Positions 51,689 through 61,590 are shown, numbered from the stretch's first letter. The stretch: DNA of 64,000 bases from Paenibacillus sp. FSL R5-0912 (GCF_000758605.1 NZ_CP009282.1:7626001-7690000), one strand, 5' to 3'. The notes: generated from the letters alone by a model not told the origin. Numbers and translations are program-made.

Positions 51689-52936
51689 TTATTCCTCGGG
51701 TTTCTCAAGAAGCTGTACCGTCACCTGCTTCACTTCACCATTGCGGTAAAATGTAATTTGCAGATCATCACCGATCTTGGTGTGATCGTACAAATACTTG
51801 CGCAGGGACAAGGTGGATGTAATCGGCTTCTCATCGAACTTGGTAATTACATCATTGAATTGCAGGCCTGCATCCTTAGCCGGACCCACTGCATCCAATA
51901 CCACAACCCCATCGGTTACCGTAGTTGGAAGGTTAAGCTCTTTGCGCTGGTCTTCAGCCAGCGGTACATACGGATTGTTCAAATCCACAGAGTACACACC
52001 CAGGTAGGAACGGGCAATTTTCCCGTTAGCCGCAAGCTCATCTGCTGTCTCCATCACATGGTTGGCGGGTATCGCGAATCCCAGCCCCTCCACGCCCGTA
52101 TCCGAAATCTTCATCGTGTTGATGCCGATCACTTTGCCGTCCAGGTCAACCAGTGCGCCCCCGCTGTTGCCTTCATTAATGGCAGCATCAGTCTGGATAA
52201 CCTCCTGCTCCCAGTCGTATACCCCATCCTGGTTCAGAGATACCGGGATCGTCCGCTCTGTATTACTGACAATGCCAGAGGTCAGCGTATCGCCGAGGCC
52301 CAGCGGGTTCCCGATCGCAATGACCGTCTCCCCCAGACGAAGTTTGGAGGAATCCCCGATCTGTGCAACCGTGTTAATCCCTTTGGCATCAATAGAGAGC
52401 ACTGCGATATCACTCACCTTGTCGGTACCGATCAGCTCCGCTTTGCGGGTTACACCATCCACGGTAACAACCTCCAGCTTGCCGGAGCCTTCAATCACAT
52501 GATTATTGGTAATGATATATGCCTTATTGTCGTCCTTCTTATAGATAACTCCCGATCCTAATGCAGACTCATCGAGAATATTAAGTTCCTTGTTGTCTTC
52601 CTTATGATTAATGATGCTTACTGCCGCCGGGCGGACAAGCGCGGCAGCCTGAATAATCCGGTCATACGGGTCTGCACTGCTCACAGCCACATTATCAATT
52701 ACTGCCGGAGCCTGTGCTTTCTCCTCGGTCAGCTGTCCCGTAACCAGACTGAACAGCAATACAGCCACTACCGCACTGCATACGGAGCAGATCAGCGATA
52801 CCTGCCATGTAGCCAGTGAACGCCGCGATCTGCGGACAGACCATTTCCCTTCGGCGTATCCTTTGGAGGTACCCTGTTTGCCGGCTCTGCGCCGCGACAC
52901 CTTGGTTGAATAGAAATCATCATCAAACAATCCCAC
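51689..52936 (-). CDS. HtrA/DegP-like serine protease with PDZ domain
   Basis: A 415-residue membrane-anchored protease. Cytoplasmic basic tail, one membrane segment (about 57-78), trypsin-like domain with catalytic His in ITNNHVIEG, Asp in SDIAVLSID and Ser in NEGNSGGAL, and a C-terminal PDZ domain (about 320-410). It degrades or refolds damaged exported proteins. GTG 52936 is preferred to an upstream ATG because AGAGG lies eight bases before it and the protein then begins GLFDDDFYS. Located beside walJ, as yyxA/htrC is in Bacillus. Confidence 0.9.
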   Translation of the reverse strand: MGLFDDDFYSTKVSRRRAGKQGTSKGYAEGKWSVRRSRRSLATWQVSLICSVCSAVVAVLLFSLVTGQLTEEKAQAPAVIDNVAVSSADPYDRIIQAAALVRPAAVSIINHKEDNKELNILDESALGSGVIYKKDDNKAYIITNNHVIEGSGKLEVVTVDGVTRKAELIGTDKVSDIAVLSIDAKGINTVAQIGDSSKLRLGETVIAIGNPLGLGDTLTSGIVSNTERTIPVSLNQDGVYDWEQEVIQTDAAINEGNSGGALVDLDGKVIGINTMKISDTGVEGLGFAIPANHVMETADELAANGKIARSYLGVYSVDLNNPYVPLAEDQRKELNLPTTVTDGVVVLDAVGPAKDAGLQFNDVITKFDEKPITSTLSLRKYLYDHTKIGDDLQITFYRNGEVKQVTVQLLEKPEE

Positions 52937-53320
52937 GTTACATCCTCTCCCCTCTATTGCCACCGCATTCAAGACCTGAACGCCAAGCAACCACGCCCGA
53001 GCTTAACCGCTATATCTCTTAGACTTCACAAAGTGCTAAAAGGTTTCACTTGATTCATTCACCACATTCCTGTGGTTTCTAAGCGCAAGGGGGCTCTCCT
53101 ATTCTTGCAACCTACTAAAAAGTTTATAAGCTTGTATCCGGAATATTTTGCAACCTAAAAGACTACACTAGAATTAGAAGCGGCAAACAGCTCATAACTT
53201 AAAGGAACGCTCTATATGATTGTATCACAGGCAACAGCGCCGCCCACATTTTTTCTGTGTTAAATAACATGTGAAATATTTACATTACTGCTACAATTCA
53301 TTTAAAAGGAGGGCCGGACT
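52937..53320. other. htrA upstream region with direct repeats
   Basis: No gene. Two direct copies of TTGCAACCTA (53105-53114 and 53148-53157) lie 43 bp apart in the probable htrA promoter area. Their role is unknown. Confidence 0.4.
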
Positions 53321-53527
53321 ATGGAGTCATTCTCAACAAGTATGGATCTGGTACAGTTTATCGGCAAGCTGGGGGATCTCAAGGATGAACACTATCATCT
53401 GATTCTTGTCCAAAGTGCACTGATCGAGCTGCTGATTGCCAAAGGGCTATTCACCCGTCAGGAGCTGGAGCACCAAATCGCTGAACTGGACCGTCTTATG
53501 ACTGGCTCACCTTATCCCATGGCGTAG
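53321..53527 (+). CDS. Small hypothetical protein
   Basis: A 68-residue acidic, leucine-rich helical protein (LVQFIGKLGDLKDEHYHLILVQSALIELLI, split by a short turn). AAAAGGAGGG gives a strong ribosome-binding site eight bases before the ATG, supporting a real gene. It is convergent with walJ, and the last 32 bp overlap that gene. No family was recognised. Confidence 0.65.
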   Translation: MESFSTSMDLVQFIGKLGDLKDEHYHLILVQSALIELLIAKGLFTRQELEHQIAELDRLMTGSPYPMA

Positions 53528-54302
53528 GCCGGTCATAATAAGTATCACAGAGCCTGAACTCGCTGTCTTTGAAGAAGCAGCCCCGGTCTTCCATCGCCCC
53601 GCGTACGGACATTTTCGCCAGATCCATCATATTGTGGTCTCTGCTTAAATGGGCCAGATAGGTTCGTTTGGTCCGCCCCGTCAGTATCTCGCTGAGCGCC
53701 GCTCCCGCCGCCTCATTGGACAGATGCCCCAGATCGCCAAGAATCCGCCGCTTCGTATTCCACGGGTAACGCCCCATCCGCAGCATCTCAATATCATGAT
53801 TCGATTCCAGCACAAGCACATCGGCATCGGATATTGCCGTCCTCACCTTATCACTGACATACCCGAGGTCTGTCGCTACGCACAGCTTCTCTTTGCCGTC
53901 GTAGAAATTGTAGGCTACCGGTTCCGCAGCATCATGGGAAATCGCGAACGACTCTACCCGCATACTGCCGAAATCCCGGTGCTGCCCGGTTTCCATAATG
54001 ACCCGGTTATGCTCAGCAATCTTGCCGATTCCCTTCTCTATCGCTCCCCAGGTATTGGTATTCGCATAGATCGGAAGATCGTATTTGCGCGCAATCGCCC
54101 CCAGCCCCTTGATATGATCGGAATGCTCATGGGTCACAAGAATCCCGTCTAAATCTGCTCCCGTCAGCTCGCGCATGGCCAGCAGCTCATCAATGCGCTT
54201 CGCGCTAAGGCCCGCATCGATCATAAGCGTGGTCTCGCCGTTACGCACCACCGTCACATTCCCGGTAGAACCGCTGGACAGTACTGTAAATGAAATCCCC
54301 AT
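53496..54302 (-). CDS. walJ: MBL-fold metallo-hydrolase WalJ (YycJ)
   Basis: A 268-residue metallo-beta-lactamase-fold exonuclease-like protein. The metal site THEHSDHIKG lies near residue 57; SHDAAEPVAYNF and LESNHDIEML supply later ligands. It is linked to coordination of cell-wall metabolism, cell division and DNA repair. ATG 54302 follows GGAGAGAT. It ends the walRKHIJ run, its usual place. Confidence 0.92.
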   Translation of the reverse strand: MGISFTVLSSGSTGNVTVVRNGETTLMIDAGLSAKRIDELLAMRELTGADLDGILVTHEHSDHIKGLGAIARKYDLPIYANTNTWGAIEKGIGKIAEHNRVIMETGQHRDFGSMRVESFAISHDAAEPVAYNFYDGKEKLCVATDLGYVSDKVRTAISDADVLVLESNHDIEMLRMGRYPWNTKRRILGDLGHLSNEAAGAALSEILTGRTKRTYLAHLSRDHNMMDLAKMSVRGAMEDRGCFFKDSEFRLCDTYYDRPTPWDKVSQS

Positions 54303-54318
54303 ATCTCTCCTGCTCCTT

Positions 54319-55059
54319 CTACTCTGTTGTCTTAGGACTGATAATGTCCGCACTTATTGCATCCACGTAATAGGCGCTGCCGTTCTCCAGCATAAACCGC
54401 CACATCGGCGAAGCCACCTGGCTCTCGGAGTTGAATAATTCACCGTAATAGCCAAGCTCAATCTCCTTCACCGCAGAATTGGCCGGGAAATACTTCTCGA
54501 TCAGGCTGCTGAGCGCCTGCGAGGCCGGAAGCACCTTTTGCAGATTATCGCTCCGGCTGGCACCGATCTCAATCTGCGGCCAGCGGTACGCCACAATCTT
54601 CTGGTCACTGTTAATCAGCTCCAGCCTTACTCTGAACAGTGACCACTTATTGTCCACCAGCGGATGAAGCACGAACTTGCCCACCTCGCTCTCCTGTGAA
54701 TCAAAGCGGTAATTCGCAATATCCGTAATCTGGCTCTCCAGCAGGCTGCTCAGTTCGGAGAACGAGGAATACATCAGCTTGCTGTCGATCGGCTCATTAA
54801 GCTTCACCGGCACTTCGTTCTGCTCTTCTCCGGAATAGCGGTACGTGATATCAGGCAGCTGCGGAGTGGCAGCCGGAATCGGACACAGCAGCCGGATGCC
54901 CTTCTCCTCCATCACCGCCTGCGTTTCTGCGGACAGGGAAGTGAAGTCAAGCCCCGCGCTGACCTGATCGCGCACATCTATCCATAGCTGATAGCATAGC
55001 AGCAGATTCAGCACCAGAAAGGCGTAGATTAATACACTTTTGGCTCTTCCCCAGTCCAT
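54319..55059 (-). CDS. walI: Two-component system regulatory protein YycI (WalI)
   Basis: A 246-residue membrane-anchored accessory protein: short cytoplasmic start, one membrane segment (VLIYAFLVLNLLLCYQLWI), then an extracytoplasmic YycI domain. With WalH it restrains the WalK kinase through membrane-segment contacts. AAGGAGG precedes the ATG. It starts 27 bp after walH. Confidence 0.9.
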   Translation of the reverse strand: MDWGRAKSVLIYAFLVLNLLLCYQLWIDVRDQVSAGLDFTSLSAETQAVMEEKGIRLLCPIPAATPQLPDITYRYSGEEQNEVPVKLNEPIDSKLMYSSFSELSSLLESQITDIANYRFDSQESEVGKFVLHPLVDNKWSLFRVRLELINSDQKIVAYRWPQIEIGASRSDNLQKVLPASQALSSLIEKYFPANSAVKEIELGYYGELFNSESQVASPMWRFMLENGSAYYVDAISADIISPKTTE

Positions 55060-55086
55060 ACCGTTTCCTCCTTAGATAATCTTAAT

Positions 55087-56379
55087 CTAATTCAGCGTCA
55101 GCACACTGCCATCACTGAGCGTAACCCGCCAGACCGGATGAAGCTTAAGCTTCTCCCCTGTCAGCGTAGGCATATAGGCGGGGGTCAGATCAGTAATCCG
55201 CAGGGAGCTTCCAATCTGGGCAAGACGCTGTTTCAGTGCTTCGCCCCCGGACAGCTCAACAATTGTTTTCTCCGACTTCTCTTCATCCATATACATCAGG
55301 GAGCGCTCATAAGAGGATACGGTCCCCTGCTGCAGCTCCAGATGAATCACTCCGTACTGGAGCTGAGAATCACTCATGATCGGATAGGAACCTGACGGGT
55401 AGGCGCCGTAATATTGCTGAAAAGATACCTTGCGGTCCTGCCGGCCTTCTTCTGTAGCAGCCAGCCTGTAGGTTCCGTTCCAGCCGCCATGCATATTGAC
55501 GTAATCCACCGCCTCCAGCGCATCCTTCGCCGGTGTACTGTCTCCATCCGGAAGGGCGGCAGGATCGCTGAAGCTCATCCAGTTCTGCTCCTGATCCACC
55601 TGCAGGCTGCGCTTGCTGTCGGTGTAGATCTTGGAGCCGTCCTTCTCAGGAATATATCTTGTGCTGCCCGCATCGATGAACAGATTGCTCTGCATTTGCT
55701 CAATCGTATACTTACCCGCAGGCATCACTACCTCAACCAGCGGGATGGCCGCCTCAGGCACATAATACTCGCCGTTCACAGAGGTATAAGGTGTCAGGTT
55801 CTTGCCGAAGTCCACATGCTGCTGCACGTCCTGCACCGTCAGGTCCGCCTTCGCCGCCTCATAGACAATATCACCGCGTGTGCTGAAGAAGATGGCATGT
55901 GCTTTGGAATCATTCTTGATATTGTAAATCCAGATCCGGTCGATGCTCTCTCCTTCAAACAGCGAGTCCGGCGAGATCTGCATCACCCGCTGCAGCAGCG
56001 TTACCGGAATACCTGCCCCGAAGGACAGCTCAATGCCCGGATTCTCCCGGCGGATCTTATTCCAGTCGAAGTCCTGCACCGAGCGGCGCTGGAAGCTCTC
56101 GAAGCTGCGTCCCTTCAGCCGGTTCAGAATCAGATTATAGAAGGTTGAGCTGGGATAGAACAGCGTGTGTTTGTCTTCGCCCATATGAATGATCATTTTA
56201 TCGGGATAGAGCAGATTCTCGACCTTTTCTTTAGGGCCCATAATATCGGTCTTCACATACAGATTCTCCGATAACACCGCCGAGTCGCTGCCCGGCAGCC
56301 TGTAAATCAGGTAATAACTCTCCACGAGGCTTCCGAGTATCAGCAAGACCAGCATCCATGACTTGATTTTCTCCTTCAC
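55087..56379 (-). CDS. walH: Two-component system activity regulator YycH (WalH)
   Basis: A 430-residue membrane-anchored protein with one N-terminal segment (MLVLLILGSLVESYYLIY) and a large external YycH domain. It modulates WalK activity together with WalI. The start is GTG 56379, overlapping the walK stop in a GTGA pattern. Confidence 0.9.
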   Translation of the reverse strand: MKEKIKSWMLVLLILGSLVESYYLIYRLPGSDSAVLSENLYVKTDIMGPKEKVENLLYPDKMIIHMGEDKHTLFYPSSTFYNLILNRLKGRSFESFQRRSVQDFDWNKIRRENPGIELSFGAGIPVTLLQRVMQISPDSLFEGESIDRIWIYNIKNDSKAHAIFFSTRGDIVYEAAKADLTVQDVQQHVDFGKNLTPYTSVNGEYYVPEAAIPLVEVVMPAGKYTIEQMQSNLFIDAGSTRYIPEKDGSKIYTDSKRSLQVDQEQNWMSFSDPAALPDGDSTPAKDALEAVDYVNMHGGWNGTYRLAATEEGRQDRKVSFQQYYGAYPSGSYPIMSDSQLQYGVIHLELQQGTVSSYERSLMYMDEEKSEKTIVELSGGEALKQRLAQIGSSLRITDLTPAYMPTLTGEKLKLHPVWRVTLSDGSVLTLN

Positions 56380-58208
56380 GCCTCACTCCCCCTATGCTTC
56401 ATCAAAGGCAGCGTGAACGTTACCAGCGAGCCTTCATTCAGCTCAGACTGCAGGGAAATGGAGCCGCCGTGCGCTTTGACAATTTCCCGGGCAATGGACA
56501 GCCCGAGACCCGTGCCGCCCATATTCCGCGAGCGGGCTTTATCAACCCGGTAAAAGCGTTCGAATATGCGTTCAATGTCCTTCTTCGGAATCCCGATCCC
56601 GGAATCGCGTACAGATACTGCGAGCATTCCGTCCTCAGTCTTATGCGCTTCAAGCCGGATCGTTCCGCCTTCCGGCGTATATTTCAGGGCATTGGAGACC
56701 AGATTGCCCAGCACCTGATCAATCTGATCGCGGTCCAGCCAGGCAGTGGCTATCTCCTTGTGCACTCTGGTGCTGATATGAATCCGCTTCTGGCGGATCT
56801 GGAAGGAGAAGCGGTCCGCCACATCCTCCAGCATCTCGGAAATGTCCGTCTGCTGAATGCGCAGACTGGACTCTTTGGAATCCAGACGCGACAGATGCAG
56901 CAGATCGGTAACCAGCCGGATCATCCGCTCTGTCTCGTTGCGGATGACCCCGACAAACCGCACGGCCAGCTGCGGATCCTCCAGCGCACCATCATCCAGC
57001 GCCTCCGCATAGCTCTTAATCGTTGTAAGCGGCGTCCGCAGCTCATGGGATACATTCGCCACGAACTCGCGGCGGGACTCTTCGAGGTTCTCCTGCTCGG
57101 TAACATCCTGCAGCACCGCAATCGTCCCTGCGATCCGCCCGCCTTCACGGCGGTGGATCGGAGTGAAGGTGACCCGCACAATATTAGGGTCCTCTCCGCC
57201 CATCGGGGACAGATGCAGCATTGCCGACTGGGCATTGCCCTGAGCCAGCGATCCTGACTGCTCATGGTCAAGTCCGAGCAGCTCATCGAGCGGCGCTCCT
57301 TCCGGAAGCGGCCCTTCCGCACCCAGCATCAAGGCAGCACGGGTGTTCATCAGAATGACTGCGCCGCTCTCATCCGTCGCAACCACACCATCACTCATAT
57401 TCGCCAGGATGGAGGACAACTTCTCCTTCTCCTCTTCATTCTGCGACAGCGCTTCGCGCAGCCTGTCCGTCATATAGTTGAAGGCCTGGCTCAGCTGGCC
57501 AATCTCATCATTGCCGAAGACGGGAACCTTCCGGTTGAAGCGGCCTTCCGCCACCGCTGTGGCATGCTTGGTCATTTCTTTAATCGGATGGGTGATCGTA
57601 TGCGCGAGTATAACCCCCAGCACCGCTGTCAGCGCGAGCGCCAGCAGCAGCCCCGAGAGGAATACGCTGTTGATCCGGCTCATTGTGGCGTATAAATCCT
57701 TCATATCTGCTGCGATATAGATCGCCCCTACGACCTTGTCACCGGAAATTACCGGCTTGGCCACAACCTTCTTGCGCACATTGTCATCCGCGATGATATA
57801 TTCCTCGTTGTCGCTGATCCCCTGCAAGGCACGGCTGACAACAGTCTGGGTATTGCGCTGGCCCACATAATCGTTCTGTGAAGGAACTGAGGTGGTAATA
57901 ATCTTGCCGCTTGCATCCAGCACCTGAATTTCTGCGCCGTTAATATACAGATTGTTCACCATACCGCGCAGACTTTCCACCGCAGATTCTTCATCTGCCG
58001 TGCCCGTCTCACTCCCGAATTTGTCGGCGGTGAGGATCGAGAGCATCTCTGCCCGCGCCTTCAGGTCCTTGGTGAAATTATCTGTGAGTGAATTCTTCAT
58101 GGAGCTGACGAAATACACGCCGATCAGCTGCATCGCAATCAGAATCAGCAGCACATAAATAACGATAAGCCTGGCCTGAATCGTCCGGAAAAAGGACAGT
58201 GCTTTCAT
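56376..58208 (-). CDS. walK: Sensor histidine kinase WalK
   Basis: A 610-residue kinase: two membrane segments (about 13-32 and 183-205) flanking an external Cache-like sensor, then HAMP (about 205-255), PAS (about 265-370), the phosphorylated histidine in VSHELRTPLTT (about 383) and an ATPase domain with NLVSNALKYTPEG and GGTGLGLSIA. WalK senses cell-wall state and phosphorylates WalR. The start follows GGAGGG and overlaps the walR stop (TGATG). Confidence 0.95.
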   Translation of the reverse strand: MKALSFFRTIQARLIVIYVLLILIAMQLIGVYFVSSMKNSLTDNFTKDLKARAEMLSILTADKFGSETGTADEESAVESLRGMVNNLYINGAEIQVLDASGKIITTSVPSQNDYVGQRNTQTVVSRALQGISDNEEYIIADDNVRKKVVAKPVISGDKVVGAIYIAADMKDLYATMSRINSVFLSGLLLALALTAVLGVILAHTITHPIKEMTKHATAVAEGRFNRKVPVFGNDEIGQLSQAFNYMTDRLREALSQNEEEKEKLSSILANMSDGVVATDESGAVILMNTRAALMLGAEGPLPEGAPLDELLGLDHEQSGSLAQGNAQSAMLHLSPMGGEDPNIVRVTFTPIHRREGGRIAGTIAVLQDVTEQENLEESRREFVANVSHELRTPLTTIKSYAEALDDGALEDPQLAVRFVGVIRNETERMIRLVTDLLHLSRLDSKESSLRIQQTDISEMLEDVADRFSFQIRQKRIHISTRVHKEIATAWLDRDQIDQVLGNLVSNALKYTPEGGTIRLEAHKTEDGMLAVSVRDSGIGIPKKDIERIFERFYRVDKARSRNMGGTGLGLSIAREIVKAHGGSISLQSELNEGSLVTFTLPLMKHRGSEA

Positions 58209-58933
58209 CACAGCCCTCCGCTTTTGGGGCTATGCATCAAATAACCGAGTCCGCGCCGTGTGAATATATATTCCGGCTTGCTGGGATTCTCCTCAATTTT
58301 TTCTCTGAGCCGGCGGATCGTTACATCCACGGTCCGCACATCACCGAAATATTCGAAGCCCCATACGGCCTGCAGCAGATGCTCCCGGGTCATTACTTTG
58401 CCGGCATGGCGGATCATATAATAGAGCAGCTCGTATTCACGATGCGTCAGATCCAGCGGTTCGCCGTCTTTGTAGACCAGATACATATCCGTATCGATAA
58501 ATAAGCCGAAATGATATACCCCCTGCTTGCTCTCCACGCTTTCGCTTGGCGTTTCGGACACGGCCGGCTTATGCTGGCGGCGCATCTGGGCCTTGACCCT
58601 GGCCAGCAGCTCACGTGTGCTGAACGGCTTGGTCACATAATCATCGGCACCCAGCTCCAGGCCCAGCACCTTATCAATCTCTCCGTCCTTGGCGGTAAGC
58701 ATAATGATCGGAATATCCAGATGCGCAGAGCGCACCTCACGGCACACATCCATTCCGTCCTTGCCGGGCAGCATGAGGTCAAGCAGCATCAGGTCCGGTC
58801 GTCTGGACAGAGCCAGCTCTACAGCACTGTTGCCGTCAAACGCACAGATAACCTCATAGCCCTCTTTTTCCAGATTGAATTTCAATATATCAGCAATAGG
58901 TTGTTCATCATCCACTACCAGAATCGTGCCCAT
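58208..58933 (-). CDS. walR: Response regulator WalR
   Basis: A 241-residue OmpR-family regulator: receiver domain MGTILVVDDEQPIADIL with the phospho-acceptor Asp in LMLLDLMLPGKDG (about 51) and the KPF motif, and a winged-helix DNA-binding domain ending VRTVDVTIRRLREKIE. It controls essential wall hydrolase genes. ATG 58933 lies nine bases after GGAG; the upstream ATG at 58939 is too close. Confidence 0.96.
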   Translation of the reverse strand: MGTILVVDDEQPIADILKFNLEKEGYEVICAFDGNSAVELALSRRPDLMLLDLMLPGKDGMDVCREVRSAHLDIPIIMLTAKDGEIDKVLGLELGADDYVTKPFSTRELLARVKAQMRRQHKPAVSETPSESVESKQGVYHFGLFIDTDMYLVYKDGEPLDLTHREYELLYYMIRHAGKVMTREHLLQAVWGFEYFGDVRTVDVTIRRLREKIEENPSKPEYIFTRRGLGYLMHSPKSGGL

Positions 58934-59025
58934 TTGCATATGCTCCGCTTCACCTTTCTAACGATACTCAGGTCCTTGATTCCTTTATTTTAACATACCT
59001 GTCCGGGCGTCACATCTAACTAAAT

Positions 59026-59053
59026 AAAAACCGCCCGAAATTATCCGGACGGC
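59026..59053 (-). terminator. Terminator of the M23 peptidase gene
   Basis: CCGTCCG / CGGGCGG stem (with one G-U pair), followed on the minus strand by TTTTTATTT. Confidence 0.7.
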
Positions 59054-59088
59054 TGGTCATTCTATATTCGGAGCTTAAAATATATATA

Positions 59089-60633
59089 TTATTTCAGATA
59101 TTTCATAGGGTTGATCGCTGTTCCATTCTTGCGGATTTCGAAGTGCAGATGGGTTCCTGTTGAGCGGCCGGTGTTGCCCATAATGCCTATTTGGCTGCCC
59201 TGTCCAAGCTTCTGGCCGACGGAGACGGAAATTCTGCTTAAGTGTCCGTAGTAAGTAACGTATCCGTTGTTGTGATTGACGATAACCACATTACCATATC
59301 CGCTCTGCACACCGGCAAAGCTTACCGTACCGGCATCAGCCGCTTTGATCGTACGGTTGCCGGATACAAGATCGACTCCCTTATGTGCACGTCCCCAACG
59401 CTCGCCGTAACTGCTGGATATCGTAGCTCCGGCAACCGGCCAGGCGAACATTCCTGTTCCTTCACCGACAACCTTGGTACCGGAATAGACCACTTCAGGC
59501 AACGAAGCCTTTACAACCGTCTGTCCCAGCCACTCTTCTTGGACCACCAGACCATTTTCTTTGGTCAGTCTGTATTGCATCGTCTTAAGTCCCGTCTGGC
59601 CGGCACGGACCACCTTTCTCTTGCCTGCCGCCAGCTGGTCGCTCTTGCGTACAATAACTTCGGGCTCTGTAACCACTTGTTCAGTTACCTGCTCCACAGT
59701 TACGACCGTAAGATCAGGCTGGGGAACCGTCAGCTGCAACTGATCCCCGATCTGCAGGCTAAGCTCCTTAACCGCAGGATTGTTGCGGAAGATATCGGCC
59801 TGGGTAATCTGGAATCTGGAAGCGATCGCAGAGACCGTGTCCCCTTCCTGAACCGAGTAGACCAGCGGCTCCTCCTTGCCCTCCGTCAGCACCTTCACAG
59901 CTTCCTCTACACTAAGCACCTTGTTGGGATCTGCCTTGACCGGAACAATGCTGACTTCCTCGCGGATGGCCGCCGATTGCACTTGGTCTGCCTTAGCTGA
60001 TGCTGATGCTGTCGTCTTGGCCGCCGTCTTCATCAGCTTCGCGCCAGCAGCTGCAGCCTGCGGAGTGTAGTGCGCCTTCACGGCCTCGAGTACTGCGGCT
60101 GCCGTCTCCTGATCCTTCACGATCCCGAGCGGTTTACCATCAACCGTCAATTCCACGCCTACCGCATAGGCTTTGAGCATGCCATCCAGCTTGTCCAGTG
60201 TAGCTTCGCTGTCGATCTCCGGTTTGTACGCCTCGGCGGCCTCTGTCGTGATGCCGCTGGTTTGCAGCACCATGACGGAATCCGGATACTTAAGCTGATA
60301 TTCCCGTCTCTTCGCTTCAAACAGCTTGTTAAGGTCCGAATCCTGACTTAAAGTTCCGATCTCTTCACCCTTCACCAGCACCTTGTAGTAGGTTACTGTA
60401 TTCGCCGCAACATGTTTCTTCTCCGCTCCGACCAGGAAGGTAGTCAGAAGAACCAGACCGGCAGTAGCAACAATCCATGAACGCCGGAGTCTGCGTGGTT
60501 TGGTTTCCGGATGAAAGATCCGGGTTTCGCTGGAGGTGCTGTTCCCCTGTTGACCTGCTGCACCGGACCCTGCGGATGCTTCTTCACTGTTCCGCAGTTT
60601 CCCCATCCGGCGCATAAACTTAAAACCTTTCAT
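59089..60633 (-). CDS. M23 endopeptidase with LysM and G5 domains
   Basis: A 514-residue wall hydrolase. After a basic cytoplasmic start there is one membrane segment (about 50-68), a LysM domain (VYSVQEGDTVSAIASRF, about 260-300) that binds peptidoglycan, a G5 domain (about 310-385) and a C-terminal M23 domain with HKGVDL, HNNGYVTYYGHLS and HLHFEI zinc and catalytic residues. It would cleave peptide cross-links. ATG 60633 follows GGGAG. It sits directly upstream of walR, consistent with a WalR-linked wall function. Confidence 0.92.
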   Translation of the reverse strand: MKGFKFMRRMGKLRNSEEASAGSGAAGQQGNSTSSETRIFHPETKPRRLRRSWIVATAGLVLLTTFLVGAEKKHVAANTVTYYKVLVKGEEIGTLSQDSDLNKLFEAKRREYQLKYPDSVMVLQTSGITTEAAEAYKPEIDSEATLDKLDGMLKAYAVGVELTVDGKPLGIVKDQETAAAVLEAVKAHYTPQAAAAGAKLMKTAAKTTASASAKADQVQSAAIREEVSIVPVKADPNKVLSVEEAVKVLTEGKEEPLVYSVQEGDTVSAIASRFQITQADIFRNNPAVKELSLQIGDQLQLTVPQPDLTVVTVEQVTEQVVTEPEVIVRKSDQLAAGKRKVVRAGQTGLKTMQYRLTKENGLVVQEEWLGQTVVKASLPEVVYSGTKVVGEGTGMFAWPVAGATISSSYGERWGRAHKGVDLVSGNRTIKAADAGTVSFAGVQSGYGNVVIVNHNNGYVTYYGHLSRISVSVGQKLGQGSQIGIMGNTGRSTGTHLHFEIRKNGTAINPMKYLK

Positions 60634-60853
60634 CAAACTCTCCCTTTCAGTCCGCCCATACGGTCCGCCTTAGCGGATAAACTTATTTTTAGAGCCCCTT
60701 TTATATGTTGTACGTCATCTATTTATCTGTTTGCATGAGTATGAATATTGCTGCTTTTTTGGGCCCGGAAAAGGTTACAAAAAATTAACCCCTCATAGTC
60801 CTTTTTTACTGTACCATAGCCTGAAGAAAAATTTCAACTTTCTTCACACAACA

Positions 60854-60876
60854 AAACCCGCGAAAATCGCGGGTTT
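60854..60876 (-). terminator. Terminator
   Basis: A perfect 9-bp stem (AAACCCGCG / CGCGGGTTT) with a 5-nt loop, followed on the minus strand by TTTTGTTGTG, after the hypothetical anchored protein gene. Confidence 0.75.
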
Positions 60877-60930
60877 AATCCAAAAATATGCGTTTTAAAC
60901 AGATATACCGTGTCCAAAAAGTGACATTTT

Positions 60931-61590
60931 TTAATTTTGCGTGGAGGGTGCAGAATCAGGTGTAAGCATTTTCATTAAGGACTCATATTCCTCCTCATCC
61001 ACATACCTCGCAATGATCTCCTGTAGTTCCTTTACCTCACTCTCTGTCAACCCGCCCTCCATAGCAGAGGAAATCTTTAGCATTTCCTCCTGCGGGAGCT
61101 TCTTCATCAGAATATTGAAGATATTGGATTTCTCATCAGCAGGAAGATTCTCCTTCAAGTCGTTTAGTGCGCCTGGCGTCATCACCAGCTCCTGATCCAG
61201 TGCACGCTCATTCTGTTCTTCTCCGGCCGCCGCTTGTCCCATTACAGGCAGCGCATCCTCAGGCATTGTTTCGTCCACCGTATCCCCCGTGTCACTCGCA
61301 GGAGGATCTCCGCCAGTTCCTTTTTCTCCGTCTACCTTGCTTGAGTCTGCCTCTTTATTTGTATCCTTAGTATCCTTAGTATCCTTAGACGAGGAACTGC
61401 TGCTTCCCATCCCCGTCAGACTCTTCACGAAGCCAAGCATACCCGGCTCAGGCCCGTCTACCTTAATATCAAAGCCTGCCAGCACTGACTGGATATACGT
61501 ATTGACCACATACGCAGTCGTCAGCATGGACAACCCGCTGGCCAGTACAACAATCAGACATATGCCAAGCGTCCGTTTCATTAGTTTCAT
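60931..61590 (-). CDS. Hypothetical membrane-anchored protein
   Basis: A protein of about 219 residues with one N-terminal membrane or signal segment (LGICLIVVLASGLSMLTTAYVV), a Ser/Asp/Lys-rich linker containing three KDT repeats (about 67-75) and an acidic helical C-terminal domain (EEMLKISSAMEGGLTESEVKELQ). No family recognised. Three successive ATGs (61596, 61593, 61590) follow AAGGGAG; the last has the best spacing. It lies between purA and the M23 gene, on the same strand, with its own terminator. Confidence 0.75.
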   Translation of the reverse strand: MKLMKRTLGICLIVVLASGLSMLTTAYVVNTYIQSVLAGFDIKVDGPEPGMLGFVKSLTGMGSSSSSSKDTKDTKDTNKEADSSKVDGEKGTGGDPPASDTGDTVDETMPEDALPVMGQAAAGEEQNERALDQELVMTPGALNDLKENLPADEKSNIFNILMKKLPQEEMLKISSAMEGGLTESEVKELQEIIARYVDEEEYESLMKMLTPDSAPSTQN

